A stretch of DNA of 64,000 nucleotides from JADHLK01 sp038131695 (lineage in GTDB: Bacteria; Pseudomonadota; Alphaproteobacteria; Puniceispirillales; Puniceispirillaceae), in contig JAYPQA010000014.1 of NCBI GenBank assembly GCA_038131695.1, positions 62,001-126,000 of the forward strand, in the 5' to 3' direction. Under the pieces are notes generated by a model. That model was not told where the DNA came from, did no database searches, and saw only the letters and a program-made list of their open reading frames with translations. Positions within the stretch are counted from its first letter, which is position 1, and the number at the start of each line of letters is the position of its first letter. The position numbers were made by a program, and so were the translations under genes. This document shows, piece after piece, positions 28,671-37,717 of the stretch.

Positions 28671-30844
28671 CTATTTGATCTGCAGCCGTTCAATACCGTC
28701 CCAGCGCTTTGGATCCCATCCTTTTTCCAACAGGTTCCGGCAGCGTTCAAGATAGATACGCGCCGCCCCATCGCTCTCATTAATGGCCAGCACCGCGGCG
28801 AAACCTGCCTTGGCTTGCTCAAATTTCTGGTTCTCATAAAAACGCACGCTCTGCTCAAAGCTGGCCAGAGTTTGCTCTTTCAGGCGCCGTGACGGCTCTG
28901 GCTCGCCATCAATAATCTCATAGATGCTGACCGGTGTTTGCTTGCCCATAACGGTGACCCTTTCAACCTTGCGGCTGATGAAGCCAGCGGCTTCAGCCCG
29001 ATCATGGGTGGTGTCTGAGACCAGAATGGAGGCGCCATAAATCTTGGTCAACCCTTCCAGCCGGGCAGCCAGATTGACCGCATCACTGATGACCGAGCCT
29101 TCCATGCGGTCAGCCTCTCCCAATGTTCCCAGAATCATTCTGCCAGTATTCAGCCCGATGCCAATAGTGATCCCATGCTGCCCGTCACTGCGCGCCTTGC
29201 TGTTGTAGCGATGCAGCTCTTGTTGCATGGCCACTGCTGCGCGCACGGCATCTGCGGGGGCCCGCTGAAACAGGGCCATCACCCCATCTCCCATAAATTT
29301 GTCGATATAGCCCTCATGCCCGCGAATAATCGGCCCCATGCGGCTGAGATAGGCATTAACAAAGCTGAAATTTTCTTCCGGGGACATGGTCTCGGAAATT
29401 GAGGTAAAGGAGCGAATATCGGAGAACAGGATGCTCATCTCAATCTCTACCTGATCCCCCAGCCTGACATCCAGGATACTGTCTTTTTTCAGATTGCTCA
29501 GAAGCTGGGGCGGAACAAAGCGCTGATAAGCCTCTGTTATCTTCACCTGCTGTGCCAGCACCAAAGCTTTCATATCGTTTAATTGCTGGGCCACAGCAAA
29601 GCCGGAAAGTAACAAACATCGCAAGAAACAAAACACCCCCGGCAGAGGAGACGATGAACCAGAACTCCCAGGAAAAATCAAACAGCAGATAGGTCAGGCC
29701 AGATATTGGAGCCACCAGAAACGGCAGCGAAAAGGAAACCAGCAAATATTTTGCGTAAGTGCTGCCGCGCCGCCACATCACAAAAGACAGAATAGCTGAG
29801 GCCAGCAACAGCAGCACAAAAGTCATCATAATAACATCTGTCTTCACCAGCCCGGGGCCCGCCCGGTCCGGCGGATAGGTGGCCAGATCCAGGATAAGGC
29901 ACGCGGCCAGCCAAATGCTCAAGATAGATATTCAGACTACAGACCATGATTATGTAGAACGCTGCGTAACCAGAAACAGCTTGTTCATGCGGGGGAAATT
30001 GGCAGCCATATCCAGCGATTTGCGGAAGAACGTAACTAGAAAAATAAAGAGAAGCGACAGGCTGGCGAGCGTAAATTCACTATTGATCAGCCAGCCGGGC
30101 AGCTGCATCACCCAGCCCAGAGACAGAGTGGTCGTGCTGGACAAAGGCAATTTGAAACAGGCTTGCTGACAACCACAGATAGGCACCGCGCGACACGGCA
30201 AACATGAAAAGATAATAAAGCCCGAATGAAAGGGCAATGGCGATCACCGCGATATTTGCCGCCAAACCAAGAAGCTGCAAGGACTGGATATCCCGCCAGG
30301 GCCCGATGGTCATCCTGTCCAGACCATTCACCTTGCTCATATAGCGGTCAAAGGGCTTGTTGCGAAAATAATTATAAACCGTGGTCACCTCACCAACTGG
30401 CATCAATACCTGATGATGGCTGAGAATCCTGCCCCTCTGCTATCCAGGGATGCGCCCCCGTTTCCAGTAGGCATATTCATCAAGGCCGCCCTTATGCACG
30501 ACCAGAAGCTTCTTTTCAGTGTTGAAATTATGTTCAATGCCGATTTTGTCAGTGGCCAGGCTGTTCTTGACACGAAACCGCACCCAATAGCCATCAACGA
30601 GCGATTGGTCCTTGACCAATTTTTTGGTCCAGACCGCGCCCGCAAGCCTGTCTGGTGACGCGGTATGGTCCAGCCCTTCAAGAAATTCCAAATAATCGGG
30701 AGCGATGGTAATCAAACCATCCGACGCCAGCACGAAAACCGGCGCGCCATACTGGTCGCTGGCATTTGCAGACCAGACACCGGCAATTATTCCGAGAAAA
30801 ACAAGAACCTGCTGCAGGGAGCGTGCTAAAAACCGGACTGTCAT
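28671..30844 (-). CDS. 7TM receptor-type adenylate/guanylate cyclase (several frameshifts)
   Basis: Overlapping frames on this strand form one gene. The start at 30844 gives a signal peptide (MTVRFLARSLQQVLVFLG...ANAS). Then comes a periplasmic 7TMR-DISMED2-like domain (GYWVRFRVKNSL) and about seven membrane helices of 7TM-DISM type. At the end is a class III cyclase domain: SILFSDIRSFTSISE, YIDKFMGDGVMALF, GIGLNTGRMILGTLG, SVISDAVNLAARLEGLTKIYG. Shifts are needed near 29600, 29920-29960, 30100-30170 and 30420-30460. The two metal-binding Asp (FSDIR, MGDGV) are present. Four shifts make this the most damaged gene here, so real decay is not excluded. ATP or GTP preference is not decided. Confidence 0.72.
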
Positions 30845-31020
30845 CACCCCCATATTACCTGCCTTTGCCCAAGCAGGCAGGGACACAACCAAAATAAAAA
30901 AAGCGCATACACAAATCAATCACAGTCTGGTGACCCTGCCGAGAATTCAGGTCCGGCAGGCGAGGGTTGGAAAGGCAGCCGCGTCCTGTCAGCGACCGGT
31001 CAGGAAAACACATCCCGTTA

Positions 31021-31303
31021 TCAAATACAGCCGCTGTCCGGACAAGTCGCTGACATACCGTCATCACGAATTACAATATCTGTGTAGCCAGCCGCCTCCC
31101 ATTCTTTCAGCGTTTCAATCATATAATCGCTCAGCCCTCTCTCGATAGCCTCTGCAACCGCGTCCGAAACAGCTTCATCCACTGCTTCCGTTACAGCCTC
31201 AGCGACCACCTCAGCAACGACAGAGCCAACCCTCTCAGCAACAGCTGAGTCAACACTCTCTCCAACAGCTTCAGAGAACGCACAAGCGCAACAGAGGACT
31301 CAT
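31021..31303 (-). CDS. Small A/E/V-repeat secreted protein, paralogue of the 35513 gene
   Basis: The C-terminal 62 residues are clear (VTEAVDEAVSDAVAEAIERG then YTDIVIRDD). The frame extends upstream with more heptad-like E-V/A units (to about 31290) but has no start codon; a one-base shift there joins it to ATG at 31301-31303 and a short hydrophobic start (MSPLLRLC). It resembles the C-terminus of the gene at 35513-36247, which shares SVSDAIEEAVSYSLDSW and YSNIYVTED. It looks like a shortened, diverged copy. Function unknown. Confidence 0.5.
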
Positions 31304-31362
31304 TTTTCCATGTCTCACCCTATGCCTCACATATATCTTTATCAACTGGTCAAACCTTGCCT

Positions 31363-31605
31363 CTATTGCAGGGGCAGCCTCAGATCATCACACAGCCAGG
31401 TCTGCGTGCCATTGGTCGCCTTGAGATAGCCCTTGGCATTATTTTCCAGCGTGAAGCCCTTGGCTTTCAGCTGCGCGTTATAGGTCATGGTCAGGCGGGC
31501 CTCACAGGATGTGCGGTTCTGGAACTTGTCATGCACACTGTCAAAGCTGAGCGTATTTCCCCCCTCACCGAAGGTTAAAATCAGCAACAGAAAAAAATTT
31601 TCCAT
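31363..31605 (-). CDS. Small Cys-containing secreted protein (80 aa)
   Basis: The product has a short hydrophobic N-terminus (MENFFLLLILTF) and a compact domain with two Cys: SCEARLTMTYNAQLKAKGF and YLKATNGTQTWLC. The same pattern (CEA-LT--Y---LK---F-LE-----YL-ATN----W-C) occurs in the lipoprotein encoded on the other strand at 31709-32050, so the two are paralogues. Family unknown to me. Confidence 0.6.
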   Translation of the reverse strand: MENFFLLLILTFGEGGNTLSFDSVHDKFQNRTSCEARLTMTYNAQLKAKGFTLENNAKGYLKATNGTQTWLCDDLRLPLQ

Positions 31606-31708
31606 ATCCCTATCCTGTTCTGTGCTAAAAATAAATGCTAAAAGCTAAAACTAAACTGAAACATTGGGCAAGCGATTCTTTGCCCGCGACCACCCAGAGC
31701 CTGAGCAG

Positions 31709-32050
31709 ATGTCTTTTTTCGGCCCAAAATCAATCCTGTCCTGTCTGGCGGGTTTTCTGCTTTTGGCAGCAGGATGCGCTGAAAAGCCAGAGCCGCAGGC
31801 AGCGCTTCACATCCAGCCATTGATGCTGGCACAATCGGGTCAGTTCGTGCTGGAGAGATCCAGCCTGGATGGGCGGATAGCTGCCTCCTCTGCCAATGGA
31901 GCCTTTTATACCAGCCGGGCGCAATGCGAGGCGGCCCTGACCGGCATTTATATCCAGTTTTTGAAACAGCGGGCTTTCTATCTGGAGCAGCGCGGCCGCT
32001 ATTTGATGGCTACGAATGATTATGAATTCTGGCGCTGCGTGCGTGGCTGA
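31709..32050 (+). CDS. Small lipoprotein paralogous to the 31363 gene
   Basis: The start at 31709 (MSFFGPKSILSCLAG) gives a lipoprotein signal ending LLLAAGC. The C-terminal half (CEAALTGIYIQFLKQRAFYLE, in two parts, then YLMATNDYEFWRC) repeats the Cys-domain pattern of the gene at 31363-31605. It ends 21 bp before the stop of the convergent repeat protein. Function unknown. Confidence 0.6.
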   Translation: MSFFGPKSILSCLAGFLLLAAGCAEKPEPQAALHIQPLMLAQSGQFVLERSSLDGRIAASSANGAFYTSRAQCEAALTGIYIQFLKQRAFYLEQRGRYLMATNDYEFWRCVRG

Positions 32051-32071
32051 GCAACGCCGCGGCAACCTGTT

Positions 32072-32945
32072 TTACTGAAACAGGTTTTTGACCTGGTCAT
32101 CGGACATGACACCGATTTGGAATTCTTTTGCGCCGACCTCTTTCATATAGATGAGATAGGCGGAGAGCAGGATGGAGGATTCGACGGACATATTGTAGCC
32201 TGCGACGAACAGCCCCTTATTGCGCTGGATGCGGCCTGCGGTGGAGCCATCCTCATAAATCTGGAAGATGACCTCGGTTGAGGCGACGCCGGGCTTTTTG
32301 ACCGCACATTGGCCGTCCGGAATACAGGAGGCGGTTTTTTCAATGCGCCGGTTGATGTTATTTTCCTGGGCCACGGCGGTCCATTCATCCACCTTGTCAA
32401 GCCCCTGGATGAGGCCGTCAATATCCTCATGGGCGACCTCTATGCGGTCGCGCACCTTGGCATAATTGGCGACCGGGTCGATAAAGTCGAAATCATATTG
32501 CAGCGTGCCGACATCGCTGACCCGTGGGACCACCAGCATTTCCCCGAATTCATTGGTGCCCGGCACATAATAGGGGATTTTTGGGAAGGTATCCGCTGCC
32601 CGGAAAGCCGAGACGGCCAGATTGGCATTGGCGGGCCGGATGGGGGTAGAGAATTTGGCCGACAGCTGTTGTTGCAGGAAATTCTTTTCCGCCTGTAGCC
32701 GGGCAATCTCCCCATCTACCACCCGCAGCACCCGGTCGCGGCGGGTCAGCGGCTTAGCCTGCACCACTTGGCTGATCGCCAGGAACATGGTGATGCGGCC
32801 CTGCACCTCGCTGAGATAAGCCTGGGCTTCGGCCGGGGAGGCAATAGAGGCCAGCCGCGCCCGCACGGTTGCGTCAATCTCGGCTGTCACGCTGCTGGCA
32901 GAGGCCTGCAGCAGCTGGCCGGAAGGTTGCTGCACCGGTTGCACA
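32072..32945 (-). repeat. Left arm of a ~0.9-kb inverted repeat
   Basis: The DNA of this arm is near-identical, with about 2-3 percent differences in the stretch compared by eye, to 34609-35482 read in the opposite direction. It covers the shared C-terminal domain of the two repeat proteins. Weaker similarity continues into the Q/P repeat tracts. Confidence 0.9.
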
Positions 32946-33701
32946 GGCTGAACCGGTTGCTGGATAACCGGCTGGCGGACAGGAACCGGCTGAGCAGGCT
33001 GCTGGATAACCGGCTGGCGCTGACAGGTTGAACAGGCTGCTGAGCTGGCTGCTGGATGACCGGCTGGCGGACAGGTTGCTGGATGGTCGGCTGAAGCGCA
33101 GCCTGCTGCTGCACCGATTGAACAGGCTGCTGGATGGTCGTTTGTTCGATTGAGACGGTTGCTTGGCTACTGGTGATTTGCGTTGTTGAGCCATTACCCG
33201 CCAGCATCTGGGCCTGCTGGGTCACCAGCGCGGCATAGTCCAGCTGCTTTTCTGGCGGGCTGTAAAAAGACAGCATCTGTTGCGTGTAAAGAGAGTTTTT
33301 GAAAGTGATGATATATCGATAACGCTGATTGTCACGGTCTCTCACATCCACCCGGCACAGATCAGCACCCGTGCAGGAAAATTGCCCTTTGAAGCGGCTG
33401 TCATCGTCGCAGCTATAGGATATCGTGCCGCTTTTTCACCAATCGCTTCGCCAGCACATAGCCGGTCAGCAAAAATCAGCTTGAAATCTGTTTTCATCAA
33501 GGCAAGGCCGGAAAAAAGCGCATAGAGGTGGATATCTGGCGCACCGATCAATTTTCCGGACCCTTTTGCTTCGGCTATTTTGGCATAGTCTTTGATTTCT
33601 TGCAGCGTCACAGCTGCCTGGGCTGTCCCGCTAAAAATCCCTGCTACGAGAAACGCTGCAATTCGCTGCCAAGATGCTGCCATTTTCCTGCCCATACACA
33701 T
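32072..33701 (-). CDS. Q/P/V-repeat secreted protein, copy 1 (frameshifted)
   Basis: Three frames join to one gene. The N-terminus is a signal peptide (SWQRIAAFLVAGIFSGTAQA) followed by a domain with KLIGAPDIHLYALFSGLAL and, after a shift near 33430, SYSCDDDSRFKGQFSC and RYRYIITFKNSLYTQQ. A repeat tract of QQPVQ/RQPVI units follows, with a second shift near 33010. The last 280 residues form a domain nearly identical to that of the divergent gene at 33928-35482, with one Cys pair (SCIPDGQC). No known domain was recognised. It is likely exported. The identity ends at the stop codon. Confidence 0.65.
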
Positions 33702-33804
33702 AATTTATTTTTTTTAAAATAAGAGGATTCAGCAGAAAGGCAAGAGGTTCTGCCCAGAAGGGCTGTTAGGTTTTTCAGCCGACAAAAATCATTTCTAAAA
33801 TATA

Positions 33805-33833
33805 TTACCAAAAACTAAATTATATCCTATAGT
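33805..33833 (+). promoter_or_regulatory. Promoter-like sequence of repeat protein copy 2
   Basis: TTACCA (33805-33810) and TATAGT (33828-33833) are 17 bp apart in a very AT-rich divergent gap (33702-33927). Transcription would start near 33840, about 88 nt before the ATG at 33928. Confidence 0.5.
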
Positions 33834-33927
33834 ATGAAACCCAAAATATTTTAATTTAATATTCCGGAAATTCTGGCCAGGCCTTGCACCAAAAACGGCT
33901 TTGGCATGAAGGAGGAAGAAGAAGAAA

Positions 33928-35482
33928 ATGAAGAAAATTGTTTCTGGCATTGTTGGGGGGGCAACGCTTCTGCTGTCTTTCATTTTGGCAGCAGGGCAAT
34001 CTGTTGCCGATTCCTACTATATCGACAAGCCAAGCATTGCCTGCCGGGCACATTTGCAAATCGCTTTTTCTGACCGGATTCAGCCTGCCGGAGACGGATT
34101 TATCTTCTCTTTTGAACGGGGCGGAAAAAGGCGTGCAGTTGGAACGCTACAGCGATTATGATTTGCACGCTTTGGTTCAGGGAAAGGTGCGTTCAGCCCT
34201 GCTTACCAAAGGAGAGGATTCCAGTGATATCGTCTTTGCCATCCCGGATCCGGATTTGCCTTGCCGGGCGCGGGCGCTCACCCAGCTACCTGCGGTAACG
34301 CAAGTGGCTGCTGCTGCCCAGCAACCCGTCCAGCCCGCTCAGCCGGTTATCCAGCAACCGGTTCAGCAGCCTGTTCAATCGGTGCAGCAGCAGGCTGCGC
34401 TTCAGCCGACCATCCAGCAACCTGTCCGCCAGCCGGTCATCCAGCAGCCAGCTCAGCAGCCTGTTCAACCAGTGCAGCAGCAGGCTGCGCTTCAGCCGGT
34501 CATCCAACAACCGGTTCAGCAGCAGGCCGCGCTTCAGCAACCGGTTCAACCTGTCCGCCAGCCGGTTATCCAGCAGCCAGCTCAACAGCCGGTTCAACCT
34601 GTGCAACCTGTGCAACCTGTGCAGCAACCTTCCGGCCAGCTGCTGCAGGCCTCTGCCAGCAGCGTGACAGCCGAGATTGACGCAACCGTGCGGGCGCGGC
34701 TGGCCGCTATTGCCTCCCCGGCCGAAGCCCAGGCCTATCTCAGCGAGGTGCAGGGCCGCATCACCATGTTCCTGGCGATCAGCCAGGTGGTGCAGGCCAA
34801 GCCGCTGACCCGCCGCGACCGGGTGCTGCGGGTGGTAGATGGGGAGATTGCCCGGCTACAGGCGGAAAAGAATTTCCTGCAGCAACAGCTGTCGGCCAAA
34901 TTCTCTACCCCCATCCGGCCCGCCAATGCCAATCTGGCCGTCTCGGCTTTCCGGGCAGCGGATACCTTCCCAAAAATCCCCTATTATGTGCCGGGCACCA
35001 ATGAATTCGGGGAAATGCTGGTGGTCCCTCGGGTCAGCGATGTCGGCACCTTGCAATATGATTTCGACTTTATCGACCCGGTCGCCAATTACGCCAAGGT
35101 GCGCGACCGCATAGAGGTCGCCCATGAGGATATTGACGGCCTCATCCAGGGGCTTGACAAGGTGGATGAATGGACCGCCGTGGCCCAGGAAAACAACATC
35201 AACCGGCGCATTGAAAAAACCGCCTCCTGTATTCCGGACGGCCAATGTGCGGTCAAAAAGCCCGGCGTCGCCTCAACCGAGGTCATCTTCCAGATTTATG
35301 AGGATGGCTCCACCGCAGGCCGCATCCAGCGCAATAAGGGGCTGTTCGTCGCAGGCTACAATATGTCCGTCGAATCCTCCATCCTGCTCTCCGCCTATCT
35401 CATCTATATGAAAGAGGTCGGCGCAAAAGAATTCCAAATCGGTGTCATGTCCGATGACCAGGTCAAAAACCTGTTTCAATAG
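33928..35482 (+). CDS. Q/P/V-repeat secreted protein, copy 2 (one frameshift)
   Basis: The ATG at 33928 has GGAGG at about 33911. The N-terminus is a signal peptide (MKKIVSGIVGGATLLLSFIL...SVAD) followed by a domain (about 34030-34270) that differs from copy 1. A shift near 34115, in a G/A-rich run, joins it to EKGVQLERYSDYDLHAL. A tract of VQQP/RQPVIQQP units (about residues 125-235) links to the shared 280-residue C-terminal domain ending DDQVKNLFQ. It is divergent from copy 1 with a 226-bp gap. Possible surface or envelope protein; function unknown. Confidence 0.7.
34317..34630 (+). repeat. Q/P/V-rich coding repeat tract
   Basis: Imperfect units of 15-18 bp encoding QQPVQ, RQPVI and QQAALQP are repeated with higher-order blocks. 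The corresponding tract of copy 1 (about 32930-33150, minus strand) has a different unit number and order, as expected from slippage or unequal recombination. Confidence 0.85.
34609..35482 (+). repeat. Right arm of the ~0.9-kb inverted repeat
   Basis: This arm mirrors 32072-32945. Identity stops at the stop codons (CAATAG here, CAGTAA in copy 1) and becomes patchy inside the Q/P tract. The ~1.66 kb between the arms carries both promoters and both unlike N-terminal domains. Confidence 0.9.
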
Positions 35483-35512
35483 ACGCAACGCCAAGCATGA
35501 CGGAACACTGAC

Positions 35513-36247
35513 ATGAAAACCTACTCATGTCAAAACGCTCTTGCATCTCTGCCTGTCGGCTGCTCTGGCCAGTCTGCTGGCCAGCCCGGCCGCGGCCCTG
35601 ACTTTCAAATCAGACGGCTCGGTCGTGCAAAATCCGGAGCCGTCGTTTCCAAGAGCTTTGCCGACCGGTTCAAGGAGCAGTTCTCCAATCCGGATGCCTC
35701 ACAATGGGCCATTGCAGATGGCCGGGAAGAGAGCCCGGAAGGCTATTTCGGCAATGATGTCCTGCTGCCCGGCACGCCCTTGCTGCGCATTACCAAAATC
35801 CAGAAAGGCGATGATTATCTAGAAGCCCTGGCAGAAAAAAACGGGTTTGAGGACAAGGCCGCCCTGCAGCGCTTTATCATCGCCAACGCGGCCCCGCAAT
35901 TTCTGGAAGATTTGGAGCTGTCAGAAGATCAGGCCATTTCCTATGTCACCGCCGGTCTGGCCCAGGCAAAATCCCTTGGTTCGGACTATCAGTCGATGAT
36001 TGCCGAGCTGAAAACGGTCGCGCTGGAAGTGGCTTCGGTTATTGAGGATACAGTTGGCGAGCAAGTCGAGAAATCGGTTGAGGCTGAGGTGGAAAAATCG
36101 GTCAGCGATGCGATTGAAGAAGCAGTCAGCTATTCCCTGGACAGCTGGATATCAGATGCGATTGCCTATATGGAATCGCTCGGTTACTCCAATATTTATG
36201 TTACCGAAGACCCAGAATATGGGACAGTCGTTGTGGGCGAGAATTAA
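35513..36247 (+). CDS. Secreted protein with V/E/K heptad-like region (frameshifted N-terminus)
   Basis: The reading from 35513 is open, but its first 45 codons look wrong. Another frame there gives a signal peptide (LCLSAALASLLASPAAA) and TFKSDGSVVQNPEPSF, joining the main frame at about 35650 (SFADRFKEQFSNP). The middle is helical. Residues from about 180 are heptad-like (VEKSVEAEVEKSVSDAIEEAV), ending in SLGYSNIYVTED. It follows repeat protein copy 2 by 30 bp on the same strand, so the two are probably co-expressed. A shorter paralogue lies at 31021-31303 on the other side of the locus. Function unknown. Confidence 0.6.
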   Translation: MKTYSCQNALASLPVGCSGQSAGQPGRGPDFQIRRLGRAKSGAVVSKSFADRFKEQFSNPDASQWAIADGREESPEGYFGNDVLLPGTPLLRITKIQKGDDYLEALAEKNGFEDKAALQRFIIANAAPQFLEDLELSEDQAISYVTAGLAQAKSLGSDYQSMIAELKTVALEVASVIEDTVGEQVEKSVEAEVEKSVSDAIEEAVSYSLDSWISDAIAYMESLGYSNIYVTEDPEYGTVVVGEN

Positions 36248-36256
36248 GGCTGCTGG

Positions 36257-36694
36257 TTATTTGCGATAGGTCTGGTGACAGCCCTTGCAACTTTTGGCAA
36301 CAGCCTGAGCCGCGGCCAGACTGGCTTTTTGATCCCTTGTTTGGGCGCTCTGGGCCAGCTTTTTGCTGGCTTTGGCAAACTCTGAGGCCTGCCGGGTAAA
36401 ATCGGCAAAATCCTGCCAAATGCGCTCCGAAGCCTCAGACAGTTTTGGGTTGCTGCCCGGCGGGAAATAAGACGGCATTTCAGACCCCCACAAAGTCAGA
36501 ATCTCTGCACGGCTTTTTACCTCATCAAAATTGGCCTGTTTGGCAAATTTTACGATCTCTCTCAAAAGCAGTTGGCTGGTTTTGAACCGCTCCATCCGCT
36601 CTTTGACAACACCGCTCGCCCCTTCATGGGCAAAGGAAAAAGACCCCGCAACGACCAGAAATATCGCCGTGACCATCCAGATTTTAATACCCAT
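36257..36694 (-). CDS. Cytochrome c'-type protein
   Basis: The protein has a signal peptide (IKIWMVTAIFLVVAGSFSFA), a four-helix-like body (ERMERFKTSQLLLREIVKF) and a C-terminal heme site CKGCH at about residue 137, the layout of cytochrome c'/c556. An upstream GTG at 36721 overlaps the previous stop (GTGA) and is an alternative start. It is the third gene of a DUF4396-cytochrome operon. The role could be electron transfer or binding of a small ligand. Confidence 0.82.
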   Translation of the reverse strand: MGIKIWMVTAIFLVVAGSFSFAHEGASGVVKERMERFKTSQLLLREIVKFAKQANFDEVKSRAEILTLWGSEMPSYFPPGSNPKLSEASERIWQDFADFTRQASEFAKASKKLAQSAQTRDQKASLAAAQAVAKSCKGCHQTYRK

Positions 36695-36717
36695 AGATCT
36701 TAATCTCACTTTCTGGC

Positions 36718-37209
36718 TCACTTTCTGGTTTTTGCATATTTTTCATTGATAAGATTGTGCCGATCCTGAATCTCTTTTGGCCAAGTGCTTTTGATATAGG
36801 CCAGCACCGCCCTGATCTCGCCATCCTCCAAAATTTCTTCATAAAGGGGCATATTATTTGGGTAGGGCTGGGCAAGCAGGGACTCAATCCCATATTTGGT
36901 GATAGCAAAAAGCTGCCGGTCTGGGTGATGCCAGCTATGGCCAGACGCATCATGCGGCGGGGCGAGTCTCTTGCCATCTTTTAGCTGATCCTGCCAGCCA
37001 TCCTGCCCTTCCAGATTCACACCATGGCAAGAGGCACAATTTTGCCTGTAAAGGGCTTTGCCAAGGGCGACCACGGATCGATCCTGATAGGCAAAAAAAT
37101 CACTGGTTTGTGACTGTGCCAAGGACACAAGACCGGCAACCCAACTGGCGCCAAGACCGCTCAAAAACACCAAGCTTACAGCAAGCCAAACCCGGACAGG
37201 CTGTCTCAT
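36718..37209 (-). CDS. Monoheme cytochrome c
   Basis: The 163-residue protein starts with a hydrophobic signal or anchor (VWLAVSLVFLSGLGASWVAGL) and has the heme motif CASCHG at about residue 58. A candidate Met ligand is in NNMPLYEEIL. It is followed 1 bp upstream by the DUF4396 gene and overlaps the cytochrome c' gene downstream. It is probably a membrane-tethered or periplasmic electron carrier linked to copper handling. Confidence 0.85.
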   Translation of the reverse strand: MRQPVRVWLAVSLVFLSGLGASWVAGLVSLAQSQTSDFFAYQDRSVVALGKALYRQNCASCHGVNLEGQDGWQDQLKDGKRLAPPHDASGHSWHHPDRQLFAITKYGIESLLAQPYPNNMPLYEEILEDGEIRAVLAYIKSTWPKEIQDRHNLINEKYAKTRK

Positions 37210-37210
37210 A

Positions 37211-37657
37211 TCAGTGGCAGGCCTTGCCGAGGGCTTTCAGCCGCCAGTAATTATAGGGCAGCGGCGTGACAAACCCGGCGACCAGCATCATCGGGATGAC
37301 CCACCAGGTCAGCATCGCCCCGCCGGTGGCCAAATAATCTGTGATATTCATCGCCACCTCCATGGAAATCATGGAGATCAAAGACATTCCTATCGCGGTC
37401 TTGAACGCCGCCGCCAGCGCCATTTGCCGCATCAGGATAAAGGCCTCCAGCAGGATGGAGGTAAGCAACCCATTTATGATCGCCAAAATCATGATCGCCA
37501 GAACCGGCCAGCCAATGCCGGTTATCTGAAAAAACGCGATTGTCCCAAAATCCCCGATCGAACAGCCAACAAGACACCAGAGCGTATTGTAAGATGCTCT
37601 TTTCCAAGTATGCCTGCATTGCCAGTTAATCGCTACAGATGCGGGTATTGCTGTCAT
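37211..37657 (-). CDS. DUF4396 membrane protein
   Basis: The 148-residue protein has four membrane segments. It matches DUF4396 by WKRASYNTLWCLVGCSIGDFG and EAFILMRQMALAAAFKTAIGMS (two parts). An N-terminal short segment contains Cys/His (INWQCRHTW) and the end has ALGKACH. Met/His-rich inner helices suggest metal handling, which is inference. AGGAGG precedes the ATG. It begins the operon read from the CueR-type promoter. Confidence 0.78.
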   Translation of the reverse strand: MTAIPASVAINWQCRHTWKRASYNTLWCLVGCSIGDFGTIAFFQITGIGWPVLAIMILAIINGLLTSILLEAFILMRQMALAAAFKTAIGMSLISMISMEVAMNITDYLATGGAMLTWWVIPMMLVAGFVTPLPYNYWRLKALGKACH

Positions 37658-37678
37658 CTTGACCTCCTGATTCCCGTC

Positions 37679-37709
37679 ACCCTAAACTCTCCCCCAATAG
37701 GAGGGTAAA
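37679..37709 (-). promoter_or_regulatory. MerR/CueR-type promoter with 19-bp spacer and operator
   Basis: On the minus strand TTTACC (37704-37709) and TAGGGT (37679-37684) are separated by 19 bp, the overlong spacing typical of MerR-family activated promoters. The spacer holds the dyad ACTCTCC-7-GGAGGGT (37686-37706, one mismatch). It would drive the DUF4396-cytochrome operon; cueR reads the other way from the same gap. Confidence 0.72.
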
Positions 37710-37717
37710 GAAAAAAA

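Noticed and set aside
28706..28717. Further operator copies: GGATCCC or GGGATCC inside genes (28710, 18147, 50643)
   Set aside because: They lie within coding sequence, lack the extended palindrome and have no promoter around them.
31021..36247. Phase-variable frameshifts as a deliberate switch in the repeat proteins
   Set aside because: The same kind of shift is found in atpF, smc and hisD, so error is the simpler explanation; inversion and repeat-number change remain separate questions.
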